A DNA stretch of 64,000 nt from Bizionia sp. M204 (GTDB lineage Bacteria; Bacteroidota; Bacteroidia; Flavobacteriales; Flavobacteriaceae), in the NCBI RefSeq assembly GCF_023205095.1, contig NZ_CP046242.1:671001-735000 (forward strand). Reading direction: 5' to 3'. Both the position numbers and the translations under genes were made by a program. The notes under the pieces were generated by a model that saw nothing but the letters and a program-made list of their open reading frames with translations, did no database searches and had not been told where the DNA came from. Shown here piece by piece: positions 26,520 to 35,780 of this stretch; positions within the stretch are counted from its first letter, which is position 1; each line of letters begins with the position of its first letter.

Positions 26520-28427
26520 ATGAGTAACTACCATATTAAACATTTAGAAGAGTACTATCAAATTTATAGAAAATCCATTCGTGAGCCCGAGAATTTCTGG
26601 GAGGAAATTGCTGAAGAGCATTTTTTATGGCGAAAAAAATGGGACAAGGTTTTAAGTTGGGATTTTTCAAAACCCGAAATAAAATGGTTTGAAGGTGCCG
26701 AACTAAATATCACAGAAAACTGTTTAGATAGGCATTTAGCAACGCGTGGTGACAAAACCGCTATTTTATTTGAACCGAATAATCCGGAGGAACCAGCGGA
26801 ACATATTACATATCAACAATTATATGAACGCGTAAACCAAATGGCAAATGTGCTCAAAGATCAAGGCATTCAAAAAGGCGATCGCGTATGTATTTATGTG
26901 CCTATGATTCCGGAATTGGCGATTGCCATTTTAGCTTGTGCTAGAATTGGTGCTATTCATTCTGTAGTATTTGCTGGTTTTTCGTCAAAAGCCGTATCTA
27001 CACGAATTAATGATTCGGATTGCAAGTTAGTTATTACGGCCGATGGCTCGTATCGCGGAGCTAAAACCATCGACTTAAAAGGTATAGTGGATGAAGCATT
27101 AGAAAACTGCGATGGTGTAAAATCCGTTTTAGTGGTAAAACGCATACATTCCGAAATTAGCATGAAAGCCGGTCGCGATTTTTGGTTGCAACCTCTACTT
27201 GATAACGCATCTAAAGCCGGACAGGCAGAAATTATGAAAGCCGAAGATCCACTATTTATTCTATATACGTCTGGTTCTACGGGTAAACCGAAAGGCATGG
27301 TACATACCACTGCTGGTTACATGGTTTATACGGCGTACACGTTTAAAAATGTATTTCAATATAAGGAGGATGATGTGTACTGGTGTACCGCAGATATTGG
27401 CTGGATTACAGGCCATAGCTACATAGTTTACGGTCCGCTTTGTAATGGAGCAACAACAGTTATGTTTGAAGGCGTACCGAGTTATCCCAATTTCGGGCGC
27501 TTTTGGGATATTATTCAGAAGCATAAAATCAATCAGTTATATACAGCGCCCACAGCTATTCGTGCTTTGGCAAAACAAGGAACGGAGTTAATAGAGCAGT
27601 ATGATTTATCATCTTTAAAAGTTTTAGGTTCCGTAGGCGAACCTATTAATGAAGAAGCGTGGCATTGGTATAATGATAATGTTGGAAAACGAAAAAGTCC
27701 AATTATTGATTCCTGGTGGCAAACCGAAACAGGTGGTATCATGATTACACCACTTCCGTATGTTACGCCAACCAAACCAACTTATGCAACTTTACCATTT
27801 ATAGGTGTGCAACCGTGCATTATGGATGAAAACGGAGAGGAACTAAAAGGCAATCAAGTGGATGGCAGATTGTGTATTAAGTTTCCGTGGCCAAGTATAG
27901 CCCGAACTATTTGGGGAGATCATCAACGTTATAAAGACACGTATTTTTCCACCTATAAAAACATGTATTTTACGGGCGATGGTGCACTTCGTGATGAAGT
28001 TGGTTACTACCGAATTACAGGTCGTGTGGACGATGTCATTATTGTATCGGGGCACAATTTAGGAACGGCGCCTATTGAAGATGCTATTAATGAACACCCA
28101 GCAGTTTCTGAATCTGCCATCGTTGGATTTCCGCATGATATAAAAGGAAATGCGCTGTATGGTTATGTGACGTTGAAGGAATCTGGCGAAAGTCGGGATC
28201 ATACTAATTTACGAAACGAAATTAACCAAATTATTACCGAACATATAGGACCCATTGCCAAACTGGATAAAATTCAGTTTACAGAATCTTTACCTAAAAC
28301 ACGCTCGGGGAAAATTATGCGACGTATTTTAAGGAAAATTGCAGAAAAGGATACCTCTAATTTGGGTGATATTAGTACCTTATTGAATCCAGAATGTGTA
28401 CAAGATATTATTGATGAGGCGCTTTAA
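26520..28427 (+). CDS. acs: Acetyl-CoA synthetase
   Basis: A 635-residue AMP-forming enzyme that converts acetate, ATP and CoA to acetyl-CoA. I chose the ATG at 26520 (MSNYHIKHLEEYY); an in-frame ATG 15 codons earlier would add a hydrophobic stretch that the family does not have. The ATP loop YTSGSTGKPKG is near residue 250, WWQTETGG binds the adenylate, and RSGKIMRR contains K598, the lysine that in homologues is controlled by acetylation. It is monocistronic, and a gene remnant begins only 7 bases after its stop. Confidence 0.96.
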   Translation: MSNYHIKHLEEYYQIYRKSIREPENFWEEIAEEHFLWRKKWDKVLSWDFSKPEIKWFEGAELNITENCLDRHLATRGDKTAILFEPNNPEEPAEHITYQQLYERVNQMANVLKDQGIQKGDRVCIYVPMIPELAIAILACARIGAIHSVVFAGFSSKAVSTRINDSDCKLVITADGSYRGAKTIDLKGIVDEALENCDGVKSVLVVKRIHSEISMKAGRDFWLQPLLDNASKAGQAEIMKAEDPLFILYTSGSTGKPKGMVHTTAGYMVYTAYTFKNVFQYKEDDVYWCTADIGWITGHSYIVYGPLCNGATTVMFEGVPSYPNFGRFWDIIQKHKINQLYTAPTAIRALAKQGTELIEQYDLSSLKVLGSVGEPINEEAWHWYNDNVGKRKSPIIDSWWQTETGGIMITPLPYVTPTKPTYATLPFIGVQPCIMDENGEELKGNQVDGRLCIKFPWPSIARTIWGDHQRYKDTYFSTYKNMYFTGDGALRDEVGYYRITGRVDDVIIVSGHNLGTAPIEDAINEHPAVSESAIVGFPHDIKGNALYGYVTLKESGESRDHTNLRNEINQIITEHIGPIAKLDKIQFTESLPKTRSGKIMRRILRKIAEKDTSNLGDISTLLNPECVQDIIDEAL

Positions 28428-28434
28428 TTTGTAA

Positions 28435-28809
28435 CATTTTACATTCTATATAAAATCTTTAGAATTAAATCCTGCCAATCAAAATGCCATAGACGTTCTT
28501 AAAACCTTGGATATTGATGTCAGCGAAGTCGTACCTGATATGCAGGTTTCAGAAGCCGTTTTAAACACCTATTTGGGAAAATATCAACTGGCGCCAGGTT
28601 TTATTATAACTGTAACGCGAGAAGGTGCGCAGCTTTTAGCACAGGCCACAGGACAGCCGCAGTTTCAATTGTTTCCTGCGGCAACCCATAAATTTTATCT
28701 AAAAGTTGTGGATGCGCAAGTTACTTTTCATGTAACTAATGAAGGTGTTGTGGAAAGTTTAACACTTCATCAAAACGGACAAGATGTTCCAGGGAGTAAA
28801 ATTGAATAA
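28435..28809 (+). pseudogene. C-terminal remnant of a serine hydrolase (TPR-like helix plus DUF3471)
   Basis: An open frame without any ATG at its start encodes YIKSLELNPANQNAIDVLKTL, a TPR-like stretch, and then a DUF3471-like beta domain (YLGKYQLAPGFIITV, LLAQATGQPQFQLFPA, VTFHVTNEGVVESL, HQNGQDVPG). This combination is the usual C-terminal end of secreted beta-lactamase-type serine hydrolases. The catalytic part is missing. The frame opens 7 bases after acs, which suggests a deletion joined the two. A TTG at 28507 could give 100 residues, but nothing indicates that it is expressed. Confidence 0.7.
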
Positions 28810-28909
28810 CGGGTAAATTTATTTTTAAAGCGCACATAGAACATGGGCTTTTAGAGGTTAGCCTCTTTTACTTAACATGTGTCCAATATTTGGCCAAAAA
28901 ATCAAAATT

Positions 28910-28944
28910 AAAAAAAAAGCGTTGCCATAATGGCAACGCTTTTA
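28910..28944 (-). terminator. Terminator of lysA
   Basis: AAAAGCGTTGCCA and TGGCAACGCTTTT form a stem with a 3-base loop. Read on the minus strand the hairpin is followed by a long T run, just after the lysA stop. It may also stop plus-strand reading from acs. Confidence 0.85.
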
Positions 28945-28946
28945 GT

Positions 28947-30152
28947 TTATAAACTAATCTCAATTTGATTTTTCAATATATCATCAAAAGTTTCACGATT
29001 TCTAATCAGTTTCGCTTCTTTATTATGCCATAAAATTTCGGCTGGTCGGTAACGTGAATTGTAGTTTGACGCCATAGAATAGCAATAGGCTCCAGCGTTT
29101 TTAAAGGCCAGTACGTCCCCTTCCGTAATTTCATTTATTCGTCTGTTGTTTGCAAACGTATCCGTTTCACATATGTAACCCACAACAGAATAAAAACGTT
29201 CTCGTCCTTTTGAGTTTGAAAGATTTACAATGTCATGTTGGGCTCCATAAAGCATTGGTCTTATAAAATGATTGAAACCCGAATCAACTTGCGCAAAAAC
29301 GGTAGAGGTGGTTTGTTTTACCACGTTCACTTTGGTTAAAAAGTAACCTGCTTCACTCACTAAAAATTTCCCTGGCTCAAAGGCTAGCGTTAAATCTTTA
29401 CCGTATTCTTTACAAAACTCATTAAACCGTTTGGTTAATTTTTTTCCAAACTCTTCAATATCTGTTTCAATATCGCCTGGTTTGTAAGGTACTTTAAAAC
29501 CTGAACCAAAATCTATAAAATCTAAATTTTTAAAATTTTTGGCTGTTTCAAATAAAATTTCACTTGCATATAAAAACACATCAATATCTAAAATATCACT
29601 GCCTGTGTGCATATGAATTCCATTTATAGTCATGTTGGTGTTTTTCACAATGCGCAAAATATGAGGAATTTGATGAATTGATATACCAAATTTACTATCT
29701 ATATGACCTACTGAAATATTGGTGTTTCCGCCAGCCATAACATGCGGATTAATACGTATACATACAGGAATATTCGGATGTTTTGTTCCAAATTGTTCTA
29801 AAATAGAAAGATTATCAATATTAATTTGGACACCTATTTCAGCTGCTTTTTCAATTTCAATCAGCGATACTCCATTAGGTGTATAGATTATTTGTTCTGG
29901 TAAAAATCCAGCTTTTAAGCCTAGTTGTACTTCCTGGATAGAAACTGTATCTAGTCCAGAACCTAATGATTTCATTAATTTTAGTATGGAAATATTAGAT
30001 AATGCTTTAACGGCATAGTTTACTTTCACCTGTTTCACCTTATTAAATGCTGCATTTAAGCGTTTATATTGCGATGCAATTTTTTCAGCATCGTAAACAT
30101 AAATAGGACTACCATAATCCCTAGCAATTTCTAATAAAGTGTTTGTTTCCAT
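28947..30152 (-). CDS. lysA: Diaminopimelate decarboxylase
   Basis: A 401-residue PLP enzyme making the last step to lysine. The PLP lysine is K49 (NYAVKALSN). Other family marks are HMHTGSDI, FGSGFKVPY, FEPGKFLV and the C-terminal CETDTF, which contributes to the active site across the dimer. It is a single gene with a candidate promoter at 30180-30207. No lysine riboswitch is visible in the leader. Confidence 0.95.
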   Translation of the reverse strand: METNTLLEIARDYGSPIYVYDAEKIASQYKRLNAAFNKVKQVKVNYAVKALSNISILKLMKSLGSGLDTVSIQEVQLGLKAGFLPEQIIYTPNGVSLIEIEKAAEIGVQINIDNLSILEQFGTKHPNIPVCIRINPHVMAGGNTNISVGHIDSKFGISIHQIPHILRIVKNTNMTINGIHMHTGSDILDIDVFLYASEILFETAKNFKNLDFIDFGSGFKVPYKPGDIETDIEEFGKKLTKRFNEFCKEYGKDLTLAFEPGKFLVSEAGYFLTKVNVVKQTTSTVFAQVDSGFNHFIRPMLYGAQHDIVNLSNSKGRERFYSVVGYICETDTFANNRRINEITEGDVLAFKNAGAYCYSMASNYNSRYRPAEILWHNKEAKLIRNRETFDDILKNQIEISL

Positions 30153-30179
30153 TGTACTATTTTAAGGTTAAAAAAGCGG

Positions 30180-30207
30180 TAAAGGTAAGAAAATATTTGA
30201 CTTACAA
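30180..30207 (-). promoter_or_regulatory. Candidate promoter of lysA
   Basis: On the minus strand TTG (30205-30207) is followed after 17 bases by TACCTTTA (30180-30187), one mismatch from TAnnTTTG, about 28 bases before the ATG. Confidence 0.4.
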
Positions 30208-30332
30208 GTTGGATTAGGCTAGATGTAATTTATGTACTACAATAGTTGTGAATTTAAAAATTTAATCATTTCAGCGGATTTTAATAGTCAGTTCCCTAAC
30301 TTTACGAAATACAGACTAACTAAAATGACACA

Positions 30333-31115
30333 ATGGAAATTAAACTAGCAGTGCTAATTGATGGCGACAATATACCATCCGCTTACGTAAAAGAAATGAT
30401 GGAAGAAATTGCCAAATATGGTAACCCAACAATTAAACGTATTTACGGCGATTGGACCAAACCACATTTAGCAAAATGGAAAAACATGCTACTTGAAAAT
30501 GCCATTACACCTATTCAACAATACGGATATACAACGGGGAAAAATGCAACCGATAGCGCCATGATTATTGACGCTATGGATATTTTATACAGTGAAAAAG
30601 TTAACGGTTTCTGTTTGGTTTCTAGTGATAGTGATTTTACGCGACTAGCCACCAGACTGCGTGAAGCTGGCATGAAGGTATATGGTATTGGAGAAAAGAA
30701 AACACCTAAACCATTTATTGTTGCTTGTGATAAGTTTATTTACATTGAAATTTTAAAACAAGCTTCTAGTGATTCCGATTCGGACACGGATCCCGAAGAC
30801 AAAAAGAAATCTTCAAAAGATTCCTACGACAAAATTACACCAAAAGTTATTCGGTTAATCGCCCAAACTATTGAAGATTTAGCTGATGATGATGGTTGGG
30901 CCTTTTTAGGTGATGTTGGAAGTTTATTGCAGAAAAAACAACCCAACTTTGATTCTCGTAACTACGGTTTTGCTAAACTAACACCATTAATTAACTCCAT
31001 TGATGCTTTTGATATTGATAAGCGTGAAAGCGGAAATGGTCGTTTTAAATTGGTGTATGTTCGGATTGATGAAAAGAAACCGAAAAAACATACACGTCGT
31101 AAAAGAACCGATTAA
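30333..31115 (+). CDS. NYN domain protein with C-terminal OST-HTH/LOTUS domain
   Basis: A 260-residue protein. Residues about 1-145 form a LabA-like NYN (PIN-fold) nuclease domain with the acidic residues expected at the metal site: IDGDN near the start, ATDSAMIIDAMD in the middle and SSDSDF later. An acidic Ser/Asp linker (about 148-165) leads to an OST-HTH/LOTUS domain (about 170-250), which binds RNA in related proteins. The tail is basic (KKPKKHTRRKR). It is therefore a likely RNA-directed nuclease. The targets are unknown. It stands alone upstream of marC. Confidence 0.88.
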   Translation: MEIKLAVLIDGDNIPSAYVKEMMEEIAKYGNPTIKRIYGDWTKPHLAKWKNMLLENAITPIQQYGYTTGKNATDSAMIIDAMDILYSEKVNGFCLVSSDSDFTRLATRLREAGMKVYGIGEKKTPKPFIVACDKFIYIEILKQASSDSDSDTDPEDKKKSSKDSYDKITPKVIRLIAQTIEDLADDDGWAFLGDVGSLLQKKQPNFDSRNYGFAKLTPLINSIDAFDIDKRESGNGRFKLVYVRIDEKKPKKHTRRKRTD

Positions 31116-31196
31116 ATTTAACAATTTTCATATCATAGGTTAAAATTCGCGTAACCTTAAACTTGATAAAAAACAGTGAATTTGTAGTAAAAAACT

Positions 31197-31829
31197 ATGG
31201 ATTTATTTTTAATCAGTTTTGGCGCGTTATTTTCCATTATGAACCCACTAGGCACTGTTCCGGTGTTTGTTGGTTTAACCCAAGAAAATACCAAGCGTCA
31301 GCGTGCATTAACAGCATTTTGGACGGCGTTTAATGTGTTCATTATTCTATTGCTTTCCTTTTTTGCAGGTAAGTATATTCTGTCCTTTTTTGGTATTAGT
31401 TTAAATGCCTTGAAAATTGCTGGAGGACTTATTATTGCGTCTTCAGGATTTGCATTATTAACAGGAAAGTTTAGGGAGCATAAAGGAATGAAACGAAATA
31501 AAGTTCAAAAAGATATTCATTCGCGTGATGCTATTTCTTTAACACCTTTGGCTATTCCTATGTTAGCCGGTCCTGGAACAATTTCTTTATTAATTACCTT
31601 TAATCAGGAGTATCAAAGCTCATTGCAAATCTGTATAATATTAATGGCCATGTTGGTAACAACAGTGAGTATTTACCTGATTTTAAAATCATCATATTTT
31701 ATCGTAAAATTTTTAGGAGCATCTGGAATCAATGCTTTATCACGCGTTATCGGATTTATTGTAATTGCTATAGGCGTGGAGTATATTATTTCATCGGTTG
31801 TTGATATTATTCAGAGAATACAGTTTTAA
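31197..31829 (+). CDS. MarC family integral membrane protein
   Basis: A 210-residue protein with six transmembrane helices, of the MarC/UPF0056 family. Markers are FGALFSIMNPLGTVPVF near the start and PLAIPMLAGPGTISLLI in the middle. The physiological substrate is not settled; the old link to multiple antibiotic resistance has not held up. Its last 23 bases overlap the 3' end of the converging MFS gene. Confidence 0.88.
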   Translation: MDLFLISFGALFSIMNPLGTVPVFVGLTQENTKRQRALTAFWTAFNVFIILLLSFFAGKYILSFFGISLNALKIAGGLIIASSGFALLTGKFREHKGMKRNKVQKDIHSRDAISLTPLAIPMLAGPGTISLLITFNQEYQSSLQICIILMAMLVTTVSIYLILKSSYFIVKFLGASGINALSRVIGFIVIAIGVEYIISSVVDIIQRIQF

Positions 31830-33027
31830 TAGGCTTTTTAACTGAAAGAAATAATATCACAGAAATAATACCACATATTGAAAACCCTATAAATAAAGGC
31901 AACACACTTTCAGTTACAAAACTACCTATAAAACCAGCAATAGGGACAGCCATAATGGTACTAAAAAAGCCGTTGATTGCGGCGCCAACTCCAGCAATAT
32001 GACCAACAGGCTCCATGGCTAATGATCGTAAATTTCCAAATAAAAATCCGATAGCTGTAAATTGTAGGGCAAAAAATATCACTAATATGGATAAGTCTGG
32101 ATTTATGCCTGACGAAAATATAAGAACATATAAAAGGGATATAATGGAAAAGCAGACGGCAGCAGTGAAAGCAATTCGTCTCATTCCAAAACGAATAACC
32201 AATGTGCTGTTTATAAAAGTAGAAAATCCTACAGAAATGGCTAAACTAGCAAAAATGTACGGGAACAATTCAGCTAAATTATATTGGTATTCAAAAATTT
32301 GTTGAGATGTGCTTAAATACACCATAAAAGAACCCGTAATTAAACCCGAAATCACGGTGTAGGCAACCGCATCTTTATGTCTGTAAAACTCTTTGGCACC
32401 TGCTATAAAAAGTTGCGGTGTTAATTTGGTACGCTTTTCTTTGGTGTGCGTTTCGGGTTGTTTTTTCCAAAACCAAAACATCACGGCAATGCCAAATATT
32501 AAGTTGACATAAAAGATAGAGTGCCAATCATAAAACGTTATTAGAAACTGTCCTAAAGTGGGCGCAATTACTGGAATTAAAATAAAAATCATAACCACGA
32601 AGGACATCACTTTAGCCATATAATCACCGCTATAAGAATCCCGCACCATAGCAATACTAATGGTTCTAGGCGCAGCTAATCCCACACCTTGAAGAATACG
32701 GCCAAGAATCAAAATCTCAAAACTTCCCGTTGTAACACATAAAATACTCGCAAATACAAACAGTAGAAATCCAACATAGATTATAGGCTTTCTTCCAAAA
32801 CTATCGGAAAGAGGGCCAAAAATAAGTTGACCAAAACCCAAGCCCAAAAAAATCATGGTTACCAAAAGTTGATTTTTTGAAACATCAGTTACACCAAAAT
32901 CAGATGCAATGTCTGGTAGAGCTGGAAGCAGTGCATCAATGGAAAGTGCTACAATAGCCATTAATGATGCCATTAATGCAATAAATTCTATATTAACTTT
33001 TTCTGTACGGGGTTTTTCATTTTGCAT
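31807..33027 (-). CDS. Bcr/CflA family MFS drug exporter
   Basis: A 406-residue transporter with 12 predicted helices. The motif GPLSDSFGRKPIIYVG between helices 2 and 3 is the MFS motif A, and RILQGVGLAAPRTISIAMVRD is typical of the Bcr/CflA group, which exports drugs such as bicyclomycin or chloramphenicol. The substrate here is not known. It overlaps marC tail-to-tail by 23 bases, leaving no room for a separate terminator. Confidence 0.88.
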   Translation of the reverse strand: MQNEKPRTEKVNIEFIALMASLMAIVALSIDALLPALPDIASDFGVTDVSKNQLLVTMIFLGLGFGQLIFGPLSDSFGRKPIIYVGFLLFVFASILCVTTGSFEILILGRILQGVGLAAPRTISIAMVRDSYSGDYMAKVMSFVVMIFILIPVIAPTLGQFLITFYDWHSIFYVNLIFGIAVMFWFWKKQPETHTKEKRTKLTPQLFIAGAKEFYRHKDAVAYTVISGLITGSFMVYLSTSQQIFEYQYNLAELFPYIFASLAISVGFSTFINSTLVIRFGMRRIAFTAAVCFSIISLLYVLIFSSGINPDLSILVIFFALQFTAIGFLFGNLRSLAMEPVGHIAGVGAAINGFFSTIMAVPIAGFIGSFVTESVLPLFIGFSICGIISVILFLSVKKPIKTVFSE

Positions 33028-33111
33028 CCTGCAAAAGTATTTATAAATTATCAGGATGCTTGATTTTAATAACTAATTCATTGTTAAATAATCTTAATTG
33101 TATGACGAATC

Positions 33112-33142
33112 TTGAATACTATTTTTTAAAAATGTAATTTTA
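33112..33142 (+). promoter_or_regulatory. Candidate promoter of the histidine kinase-NtrC pair
   Basis: TTG at 33112-33114, a 20-base spacer, then TAATTTTA at 33135-33142, one mismatch from TAnnTTTG, 22 bases before the ATG. Confidence 0.35.
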
Positions 33143-33164
33143 CATATCTACCATAAAAAACAAT

Positions 33165-34265
33165 ATGTCACAATTAATAACGGCTGAAGATAAATTAAAA
33201 GAACGCATTAAGGAATTATCCTGTTTATATACAATCAGTTCGCATATATCCAATTGTGATTTAGATAATTTGGAACCCACACTTCAGGCTATTGCTTTAA
33301 GTTTGCAGGAAGCTATTCGGTTTCCAAAAGAAGCTTCTGTGGAGCTAACTGTTGCCGATTTTCATATTGAAGTTGGGCAGCAGTCCGAAGATAAAGTCTT
33401 TATGTTATCTGCTATTAAAGAATTTAATATTGCAATTGGCTCCATTAAAGTAGGGTATTCTAAATCTAAATTTAACGAAAACAGTTTTTTAAATGAAGAA
33501 AAACGACTGTTAGCCAAGATTGCATTAGAACTGGGTAATTTATTTGAACGTAAGCAAATTATAGAAAAGGAAGTCGTGTCTAGACGCCAAGTAGAGCGTG
33601 CCGATAGATTGTCTATTTTGGGTGAGATTACAGCTGGAATAGCGCATGAACTCAATACACCATTGGCTAATATCTTAGGCTATTCGGAATTGTTAAAAGA
33701 TCAATTTCACGAACAGAAAGCGGTTTTAAACGATTTAGATAAAATAATGAATAGTGCTATTTATTCGCGGGAAGTGGTCAAAAAATTGATGTTTTTTTCT
33801 TGCGATATGCCTCACCAAATGGAATTAACTAATATGACACCGATTATAAAGGATGCTATTAGTTTATTGAAACCTAATTTCTCTAAAAAGGATATTACGT
33901 GTCATGTAACCATTACCGATGAAAATATTCCTTTGCGTGTAGACGCTATTCAACTTACACAAGTTATTTTTAATTTAGTGATTAATGCCATTTATTTTTC
34001 ACCAGAAAAAGGTGTTATAAATGTAACTGTTAGTCAAAGTGACAAACAAATTATAATTGAAATTAGTGATGAAGGGCCAGGTATTGATTCAGAAAAAGGT
34101 GACAATATTTTTAACCCTTTCTTTACAACAAAACCAGTTGGTGAAGGTTCTGGTTTAGGGTTAAGCGTTGTTCATGGTATTGTGAAAAGTCATAAAGGCA
34201 CCATAAAACACAGACAAAACTCTCCAAAAGGCACTATATTTCATATCAGTTTTCCAAAAAAATAA
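33165..34265 (+). CDS. Soluble sensor histidine kinase (GAF-like input)
   Basis: A 366-residue kinase with no transmembrane helix. The N-terminal 130 residues (KERIKELSCLYTISSHISN, later EEKRLLAKIALELGNLFE) resemble a GAF-type sensory domain flanked by coiled coil. HisKA follows with H161 (AHELNTPLANILGY), then the ATPase domain with N-box NLVINAIYFS and G-boxes DEGPGID and GSGLGLSVV. The partner regulator starts 3 bases downstream. A cytosolic kinase next to an NtrC-type activator and glutamate dehydrogenase suggests sensing of nitrogen or redox status, but the signal is not evident. Confidence 0.9.
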   Translation: MSQLITAEDKLKERIKELSCLYTISSHISNCDLDNLEPTLQAIALSLQEAIRFPKEASVELTVADFHIEVGQQSEDKVFMLSAIKEFNIAIGSIKVGYSKSKFNENSFLNEEKRLLAKIALELGNLFERKQIIEKEVVSRRQVERADRLSILGEITAGIAHELNTPLANILGYSELLKDQFHEQKAVLNDLDKIMNSAIYSREVVKKLMFFSCDMPHQMELTNMTPIIKDAISLLKPNFSKKDITCHVTITDENIPLRVDAIQLTQVIFNLVINAIYFSPEKGVINVTVSQSDKQIIIEISDEGPGIDSEKGDNIFNPFFTTKPVGEGSGLGLSVVHGIVKSHKGTIKHRQNSPKGTIFHISFPKK

Positions 34266-34268
34266 ATT

Positions 34269-35597
34269 ATGTCATTACATCAAGAAAATATATTGTTAGT
34301 AGATGATGATGTTCATATTTTAGAACTCCTACAGCGTCATTTGCAAACCTTAAATTATCATACGTTTAAAGCCGTTTCTGTAAAAGAAGCTATGACTATT
34401 TTACAAGATGAATCCATCGATTTACTCATAACCGATTTAAAAATGCCAGGTGTTGATGGCTTGGAGTTGGTGAAATATGTGTCTGAACATTACCCAACTA
34501 TTCCAAAATTAGTTGTTACAGGTTATCCTTCCGTTGACGGAGCTTTAGAAGTTATGAAATCTGGAGCCATGGAATACCTTACCAAACCATTTACCAAAGA
34601 AGAACTTAAATTAGCTGTTATAAAAGCATTTGAAAGTAGACCAAAACGAGTTGCTAGCAAATCAGAGAAACCTAAAGACATCCAAAGTTATGGTGAGTTA
34701 ATTGGGCAATCAGAAGCCATAAAACGAGTAACGGAAATTATAGATCGGGTTAAAGACAATAAAGCAACTATATTTATAAAAGGAGAAAGTGGAACAGGAA
34801 AAGAATTGGTGGCACGTTCCATTCATTATTTAGGAAAATATGCGTCGGCACCATTTATTGCGGTAAATTGTGGTGCCATTCCTGAAAACCTATTAGAATC
34901 CGAATTATTTGGCTATGTTAAAGGCGCCTTTACGGGAGCTGATGAAAATAGAAATGGTTTTTTTCAAGCCGCTAATAAAGGCACTATTTTTTTAGATGAA
35001 ATAGGAAATGCGTCTTTAGCTACACAATCCCGCTTACTTCGTGTGTTACAAGAAAAGGAAGTAACGCGTGTGGGATCTCAAAAAATTGAACCTGTGGATG
35101 TTCGTGTAATTGCGGCAACAAATAGCGACTTAAAGGAACTTATTGATAAAGGGCGTTTTCGGGAAGATCTTTATTACCGATTAACCGTTGTTGAAATTGA
35201 TGTGCCATCATTGCAAGAACGAAAGGGCGATATTTCCTTATTAACAGATAAGTTTCTATTTAAATATGGTGTGGAATATAAGGACAAACTAATTTCTATA
35301 GCACCCGATGCGTTAGCTGTTTTGGAGCGTTATAACTGGCCAGGGAATATTAGGGAGTTAGAAAATGTTATCCAACGTGCGGTGATAATGTGTGACAAGC
35401 AAATTACGATGGCTGATTTACCCGAAAATTTAAAACACCACATATCCTTTCCCGAATATGATAATGAGCTGTTGCCACTTAAAGAAATTGAAAAAAAATA
35501 CATATTAAAGGTTTTAGAGGCTACAAACAACAATAAATCTCAAGCGGCTAAAATTCTCCAAATTGATAGAAAGACTTTAAGTGAAAAAATAAAATAA
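34269..35597 (+). CDS. NtrC-family sigma-54 activator
   Basis: A 442-residue response regulator. The receiver (about 1-120) has D12-D14 and phospho-acceptor D56 (ITDLKMPG). The AAA+ domain (about 145-380) has Walker A GESGTGKE, the sigma-54 contact loop GAFTGA, Walker B TIFLDEIG and the arginine-finger region FREDLYYRL. A Fis-type helix-turn-helix ends the protein (NNNKSQAAKILQIDRKTLSEK). It can drive only sigma-54 promoters, and a strong one lies 137 bases beyond its stop, before the gdhA group. That group is the obvious target. Confidence 0.95.
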   Translation: MSLHQENILLVDDDVHILELLQRHLQTLNYHTFKAVSVKEAMTILQDESIDLLITDLKMPGVDGLELVKYVSEHYPTIPKLVVTGYPSVDGALEVMKSGAMEYLTKPFTKEELKLAVIKAFESRPKRVASKSEKPKDIQSYGELIGQSEAIKRVTEIIDRVKDNKATIFIKGESGTGKELVARSIHYLGKYASAPFIAVNCGAIPENLLESELFGYVKGAFTGADENRNGFFQAANKGTIFLDEIGNASLATQSRLLRVLQEKEVTRVGSQKIEPVDVRVIAATNSDLKELIDKGRFREDLYYRLTVVEIDVPSLQERKGDISLLTDKFLFKYGVEYKDKLISIAPDALAVLERYNWPGNIRELENVIQRAVIMCDKQITMADLPENLKHHISFPEYDNELLPLKEIEKKYILKVLEATNNNKSQAAKILQIDRKTLSEKIK

Positions 35598-35680
35598 GCA
35601 ATGGTCTTAAGTGGGTAATTTTTACACAGCTGGTTAATAATTCCTCAATATAGTTTTAAGAAGTTTCACCTGGTTTTTGT

Positions 35681-35695
35681 TTATTAGTCTAATAA
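35681..35695. promoter_or_regulatory. 15-bp palindrome, candidate activator site
   Basis: TTATTAG-T-CTAATAA is a perfect inverted repeat about 40 bases upstream of the -24 element. Its symmetry and position suit a dimeric enhancer-binding protein, most simply the NtrC-type regulator encoded just upstream. Confidence 0.45.
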
Positions 35696-35733
35696 TCAGG
35701 CGGTTATAATAATATTGTAAATTGTATTTTAAA

Positions 35734-35750
35734 TTGGCATACCTATTGCC
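35734..35750 (+). promoter_or_regulatory. Sigma-54 (-24/-12) promoter
   Basis: TTGGCATACCTATTGCC fits the consensus YTGGCAC-N5-TTGC: GG at 35736-35737 and GC at 35748-35749 with the required 10 bases between. Transcription would begin near 35761, about 20 bases before the ATG at 35781. Confidence 0.75.
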
Positions 35751-35780
35751 TTTTGGTTCGTGGAAATTAAAGGTTAGTTT

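Noticed and set aside
26957-27310. Antisense reading frame of 117 codons within acs
   Set aside because: It lies wholly inside a well-conserved gene, has no recognisable domain and is a by-product of the coding strand. The same holds for the other long opposite-strand frames in this window.
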